64,000 bases of DNA, from assembly GCF_000314735.2 (NCBI RefSeq), contig NZ_KB375270.1, forward strand, positions 2,294,001 to 2,358,000, written 5' to 3'. Origin of the DNA: Afipia felis ATCC 53690 (GTDB lineage: Bacteria; Pseudomonadota; Alphaproteobacteria; Rhizobiales; Xanthobacteraceae). The position numbers were made by a program, and so were the translations under genes. Under the pieces are notes generated by a model, which was not told where the DNA came from, did no database searches, and saw only the letters and a list, made by a program, of their open reading frames with translations. How positions within the stretch are numbered: position 1 is the first letter of the stretch; the number at the start of each line of letters is the position of its first letter. Of the stretch, positions 60,618 through 64,000 are shown in pieces.

Positions 60618-61091
60618 ATGACAGCGAAATCGGTAATCCCCGTAACCCAGGACCGCGCCGTTGCTCGCCGGGAGCAGAATCCATTTTCTATGCTGCAGCA
60701 TGAAATCGATCGCCTGTTCGACGGCTTCACGCGCAGCTTCGCGCCGTTCTCGCAGAATCCGGTCGTTCCCAACATGGATGTCGCCGAGACCGACAAGGAG
60801 ATCGAGATCACGGCCGAACTCCCTGGCCTCGAGGAAAAGGACGTTCAGATTAACGTGACCGACAATCTGCTCACCATCCGCGGCGAGAAAAAGAATCAAC
60901 GCGAGGAGAAAGAGAAAGATTATCATCTGGTGGAACGAAGCTACGGTTCGTTCCTTCGCACGGTCGAATTGCCGTCCGGCGTCAATCTCGACACTATCAA
61001 GGCAACGATCTCCAAAGGCATCCTGAAAGTGACAGTACCAAAACCCGCGCCCTCGCAGGTGAAAAAGATCGAGGTCAAGACCGCGGCGTGA
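60618..61091 (+). CDS. Hsp20/alpha-crystallin small heat-shock protein
   Basis: The ATG at 60618 has GGAGG five bases upstream and gives 157 residues. The alpha-crystallin domain is recognised from MDVAETDKEIEITAELPGL, VTDNLLTIRGEKK and the C-terminal ISKGILKVTVPK. Small heat-shock proteins hold unfolded proteins under stress without ATP. It lies in the low-oxygen cluster next to adh, is read away from it, and is followed by a strong terminator. Confidence 0.95.
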   Translation: MTAKSVIPVTQDRAVARREQNPFSMLQHEIDRLFDGFTRSFAPFSQNPVVPNMDVAETDKEIEITAELPGLEEKDVQINVTDNLLTIRGEKKNQREEKEKDYHLVERSYGSFLRTVELPSGVNLDTIKATISKGILKVTVPKPAPSQVKKIEVKTAA

Positions 61092-61101
61092 GTAAGCAAA
61101 C

Positions 61102-61139
61102 AAAAAGAGCGGCAAGGCACGTGCCCTGCCGCTCTTTTT
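61102..61139 (+). terminator. Strong bidirectional intrinsic terminator
   Basis: AAAAAGAGCGGCA pairs with TGCCGCTCTTTTT around a small central loop. The hairpin ends in T-runs on both strands, suited to end both the Hsp20 transcript and the convergent gene at 61159. Confidence 0.92.
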
Positions 61140-61158
61140 GTTTTCGAAACCGGCCGCG

Positions 61159-61554
61159 TTAGAGACGCTCTACCCGCACCACGCGGAAAGGATGGGGCTC
61201 GCCCTCCTCCCGGATCGAAACGTATTCCCCTTCGACGAACCGTTCATCCTCGAAATGATATCCCGCCTCATCGGGCGCCGTCTCGTAACGAAACGCCCAA
61301 GTACCGCCCGGACGGCGGACTAGATGGCCATGAACGTCGGCTTCATCCGGCCTCACGCGCGTGACGCGGCAGGCATCCTTATGGTCACGCCAAAGCTCGT
61401 GATCAATTTTACCATCAGAGGTCAGCGGCACGAGAAGCACATAACCGATTTGCTCGTCACCCGCAGGATGGTCCGGCTCGCGCGCAAGACTTAGGTGCAC
61501 CCTGCGAAAAGCAGGCGGCAGACTGCTGTTCAATATCGGCTCGAGTTTCGACAT
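61159..61554 (-). CDS. Conserved-type hypothetical protein
   Basis: The start at 61554 has GGGAGG six bases upstream and gives 131 residues. It begins MSKLEPILNSSLPPAFRRVHLSL and contains VLLVPLTSDGKIDHELWRDH, a mixed alpha/beta composition, with no membrane helix or signal. Function unknown. It converges with hsp20 on the shared terminator. Confidence 0.75.
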   Translation of the reverse strand: MSKLEPILNSSLPPAFRRVHLSLAREPDHPAGDEQIGYVLLVPLTSDGKIDHELWRDHKDACRVTRVRPDEADVHGHLVRRPGGTWAFRYETAPDEAGYHFEDERFVEGEYVSIREEGEPHPFRVVRVERL

Positions 61555-61721
61555 GGTGCCTCCCAACTGTCGATCCCACTACGCTTGAACAGCATAGCCC
61601 CTGCGATCTCTCCGAGATTGACCTCCCTCAAGCTATGGCCACTGGAATCCTTGAGACAAATCAACACGGCTCGCAGAGCAATCCGCTTACTGGTTCCCGG
61701 AAGCAGGCTTGAGAGCAAACC

Positions 61722-62855
61722 ATGACCGCCGCGCCGAAATTGACGACAAGCCTGACCGATAGCCGCGCACAGATGTATGTTGCGGGCTCCTGGACGGCAT
61801 CTCAGGTCTCGATACTCGAACCTGCCGTCGAAGCGGCCACGCGCACCGTGTCCGAAGCACAGATTTTACAACTCGACATGTCGGCCGTCGACGAGATCGA
61901 CACCATCGGTGCATGGCTTCTCGAGCGCATGGTCCGCCGCATCCGGCAGGCGGGCTCAGACATCCAGACCGTGGGCATCCGCGAACGTTTTGCGGGACTT
62001 ATCGAGGAACTGCATTCTGTCAACTTGCACCCTCCGGCGCACGAGCATCAGAATGCCGTTCTGTTCAAGCTTTATCAGATCGGCCAATCGACCGTCGCCT
62101 CTCTGCAGGAACTGCTGGTCTTTCTCGAAATGCTGGGCCGCCTCGGCAGCGTTCTCGCAAGGCTCGTCTTCAAGCCGGGCCGTTTGCGGCTGACATCCAC
62201 GGTCTATCAGTTGCACAAGGTCGGGTGGCAGGCCGTCCCCATCATCATGCTGATCACCTTCCTGATCGGCGCCATCATCGCCCAGCAGGGCATCTTCCAT
62301 TTCCGGAAATTCGGCGCCGATGCCTACGTCGTCGACATGGTCGGTATCCTTGTTTTGCGGGAAATCGGCGTGCTAATCGTCGCCATCATGGTCGCCGGAC
62401 GATCCGGCAGCGCTTACACCGCAGAACTCGGCTCCATGAAGATGCGCGAGGAGATCGATGCCCTGACCACGATGGGCCTCGATCCGCTTGAAGTGCTGGT
62501 GCTCCCGCGCGTCATCGCCCTGGTCGTCGCGCTGCCGATCCTGACATTCATCGGATCGATCGCGGCTCTCTACGGCGGCGGCCTGATCTCGTGGCTTTAC
62601 GGAGGCATGAGCCCTGCGATTTTCATCGCCCGCCTTCACGAGGCGGTGTCGGTCACTCATTTTGAAGTCGGCCTGATTAAGGCACCATTCATGGCGCTCG
62701 TCATCGGCGTCGTCGCCAGCAGCGAAGGACTGCGCGTCAAGGGAAGCGCCGAGTCGCTGGGGCGGCAGACCACGACATCGGTCGTGAAATCGATCTTCCT
62801 TGTCATCGTCCTTGATGGCCTGTTCGCGGTCTTCTTTGCATCGATCGGAATGTGA
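61722..62855 (+). CDS. mlaE: MlaE-type permease with N-terminal STAS domain
   Basis: The 377-residue protein has an N-terminal STAS-like domain (about 20-110, LQLDMSAVDEIDTIGAWLLE) and a C-terminal MlaE/YrbE domain with about five membrane segments. In the latter, SGSAYTAELGSMKMREEIDAL is the coupling-loop signature. Mla transporters move phospholipids between outer and inner membrane. It is the first gene of an mlaEFD operon running off the window. Its stop is fused to the next start region (ATGTGACC). Confidence 0.93.
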   Translation: MTAAPKLTTSLTDSRAQMYVAGSWTASQVSILEPAVEAATRTVSEAQILQLDMSAVDEIDTIGAWLLERMVRRIRQAGSDIQTVGIRERFAGLIEELHSVNLHPPAHEHQNAVLFKLYQIGQSTVASLQELLVFLEMLGRLGSVLARLVFKPGRLRLTSTVYQLHKVGWQAVPIIMLITFLIGAIIAQQGIFHFRKFGADAYVVDMVGILVLREIGVLIVAIMVAGRSGSAYTAELGSMKMREEIDALTTMGLDPLEVLVLPRVIALVVALPILTFIGSIAALYGGGLISWLYGGMSPAIFIARLHEAVSVTHFEVGLIKAPFMALVIGVVASSEGLRVKGSAESLGRQTTTSVVKSIFLVIVLDGLFAVFFASIGM

Positions 62856-63637
62856 CCATGACTGACCAGCGTTCCGACATTGCCATTCACGTCCACGATC
62901 TCGTCGTCGCGTTCGGCAAGCATACGGTCCTCGATCATCTCTCGCTCGATGTTCGGCGCGGGGAGATTCTCGGCCTCGTAGGAGCCTCCGGCGGGGGTAA
63001 GTCAGTGTTGATGCGCTCCATCATCGGACTGATCCCGAAGCGAAGCGGCATAATCGACGTGATGGGGGCTGAAATTCACGGCGCCGACGACAGACAGACA
63101 CAGGAATCGGCTGCGCGCTGGGGCATCCTTTTTCAGCAAGGCGCCCTATTCTCGTCGCTGAACGTCCGCCAGAACGTTCAGGTTCCGCTGCGCGAACACC
63201 TTTCCATGTCTCAGGAACTGATGGATGAGGTAGCCGATGCAAAGCTCGAAATGGTGGGCTTAAGCGCGGCCGACGGTGACAAATACCCGTCAGAGCTGTC
63301 GGGCGGAATGACGAAGCGCGCCGCGCTTGCGCGCGCGCTGGCCCTGGACCCCGCGATCGTGTTTCTCGATGAGCCGACCTCCGGGCTCGATCCCATCGCA
63401 GCCGGTGATTTCGACGCACTAATCCGAACCTTGCAAAAGACACTGGCCTTCACCGTGTTCATGGTGACGCATGACCTGGCCAGCCTTCACACTGTCTGCG
63501 ACAGGATCGCCGCTCTGGCCGACGGCAAGATCGTCTCGATCGGCCCAATGAATACCCTTCTCGAATCAACGCATCCGTGGGTGCGCGCATATTTCCACGG
63601 CGCGCGCTCCGAAATGCTCCAACCCCACAACAGCTGA
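62852..63637 (+). CDS. mlaF: MlaF-type ABC transporter ATPase
   Basis: The 261-residue ATPase has Walker A GASGGGKSV, signature LSGGMTKRAALARAL and Walker B IVFLDEPTSGLD, the variant (GMTKR) typical of Mla/Mkl ATPases. The GTG at 62852 overlaps the mlaE stop by four bases; an ATG at 62858 is the alternative start. It energises phospholipid transport through MlaE. Confidence 0.95.
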   Translation: MTMTDQRSDIAIHVHDLVVAFGKHTVLDHLSLDVRRGEILGLVGASGGGKSVLMRSIIGLIPKRSGIIDVMGAEIHGADDRQTQESAARWGILFQQGALFSSLNVRQNVQVPLREHLSMSQELMDEVADAKLEMVGLSAADGDKYPSELSGGMTKRAALARALALDPAIVFLDEPTSGLDPIAAGDFDALIRTLQKTLAFTVFMVTHDLASLHTVCDRIAALADGKIVSIGPMNTLLESTHPWVRAYFHGARSEMLQPHNS

Positions 63638-63645
63638 GAGTCCCG

Positions 63646-64000
63646 ATGGAGACCCGCGCTCCCTACATTATCGTCGGCCTGTTTGTCCTCTCGATCGCGG
63701 CAGCCATTTTCGGCTTTGTCTATTGGCTGAACAATGCCGGCGGCATCGGCGCGCGCAGCGTCTATCAGGTACAGTTCGACGAGCCCGTGCCGGGATTGCT
63801 GGTCGGCGCAGGCGTCCTGTTCAACGGGATACGCGTCGGCGAAGTAACCCGCCTTGCGCTCGATCCTCAAAGGCCCCGCCGGGTGAATGCATCGATCAGC
63901 GTTCTGACGGATACGCCCGTCCGCTCCGACACCAAAGTGGGGCTGGAATTTCAGGGACTGACCGGCGTTCCTGTGGTGGCATTGGAAGGAAACAAGGACA
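63646..64000 (+). CDS. mlaD: MlaD/MCE-domain lipid-binding protein (3' end outside window)
   Basis: The first 118 codons are in the window. An N-terminal membrane anchor (IIVGLFVLSIAAAIFGFVYW) precedes the MCE domain with VPGLLVGAGVLFNGIRVGEV. MlaD forms a hexameric ring that passes phospholipids to MlaE. It follows mlaF by 8 bp, consistent with one operon. Confidence 0.93.
   Translation, partial: METRAPYIIVGLFVLSIAAAIFGFVYWLNNAGGIGARSVYQVQFDEPVPGLLVGAGVLFNGIRVGEVTRLALDPQRPRRVNASISVLTDTPVRSDTKVGLEFQGLTGVPVVALEGNKD

Overview
The window looks like chromosomal DNA of an alphaproteobacterium of the Bradyrhizobium/Rhodopseudomonas/Afipia type (Nitrobacteraceae). The main evidence is the block murA, DUF2948, hisD, UPF0262, low-molecular-weight phosphatase, maf, yacG at 25.6-30.7 kb, a conserved housekeeping order in that family. 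A FixK-type regulator, a polyhydroxyalkanoate synthase and an Mla lipid transporter fit the same group. No rRNA and no CRISPR array were seen. The assignment is inference from gene content; no database was searched.

Region 1 (1-15.3 kb) is a catabolic island. A long minus-strand run encodes a Rieske oxygenase, a D-2-hydroxyacid dehydrogenase, a protein made of three RidA domains, a GntR/FCD repressor, a phthalate-dioxygenase-type reductase, a NitT/TauT-type ABC importer (ATPase, permease, binding protein), an ornithine-cyclodeaminase-family protein, a ThDP-dependent decarboxylase-like enzyme and an M20 amidohydrolase. A succinate-semialdehyde-type dehydrogenase and an iron-sulfur L-serine dehydratase are read divergently. 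Two GntR-like operators lie in the divergent promoter. Together they suggest uptake, oxygenation, imine handling, 2-oxoacid decarboxylation and aldehyde oxidation of a nitrogenous compound whose identity cannot be read from the sequence.

Region 2 (15.3-24.6 kb) is a second catabolic cluster: a UbiD decarboxylase and its cofactor maker UbiX, an FAD monooxygenase, a RidA protein, a DUF1028 protein, a LysR regulator, an ArgE-like deacetylase and an AspA-like lyase. Two divergent promoter regions share a similar LysR-type T-N11-A element, which suggests one regulon. Region 3 (24.9-31.7 kb) holds a small Cys-rich ORF, tRNA-Phe and the housekeeping block.

Region 4 (32.0-38.8 kb) is an integrated element in the 3' end of tRNA-Thr, bounded by an exact 28-bp direct repeat. 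It carries a tyrosine integrase, a serine recombinase with a large palindrome and a tiny overlapping hydrophobic ORF, iteron-like repeats, several small unknown proteins, and a two-gene operon ending in an Abi_C-type abortive-infection protein. A three-hairpin structured segment precedes that operon. Immediately outside the att repeat lies a ParB-like/HTH pair (39.0-40.6 kb), possibly the remains of an older or tandem insertion.

Region 5 (40.6-47 kb) holds a LolD/FtsX-type ABC exporter with an AttH-like partner, flanked by a degenerate direct repeat, and a decayed FO-synthase (F420 pathway) gene. Region 6 (47.1-61.1 kb) is a low-oxygen and energy-storage cluster: universal stress protein, PHA synthase, phasin-like protein, Mg-type P-ATPase, mono-haem cytochrome, phosphoketolase, FixK-type regulator, acetate kinase, CBS-BON protein, alcohol dehydrogenase and Hsp20. 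Six FNR/FixK-like boxes sit at nearly constant distance upstream of their genes. Region 7 (61.2-64 kb) has one small conserved gene and the start of an mlaEFD phospholipid-transport operon that runs off the window.
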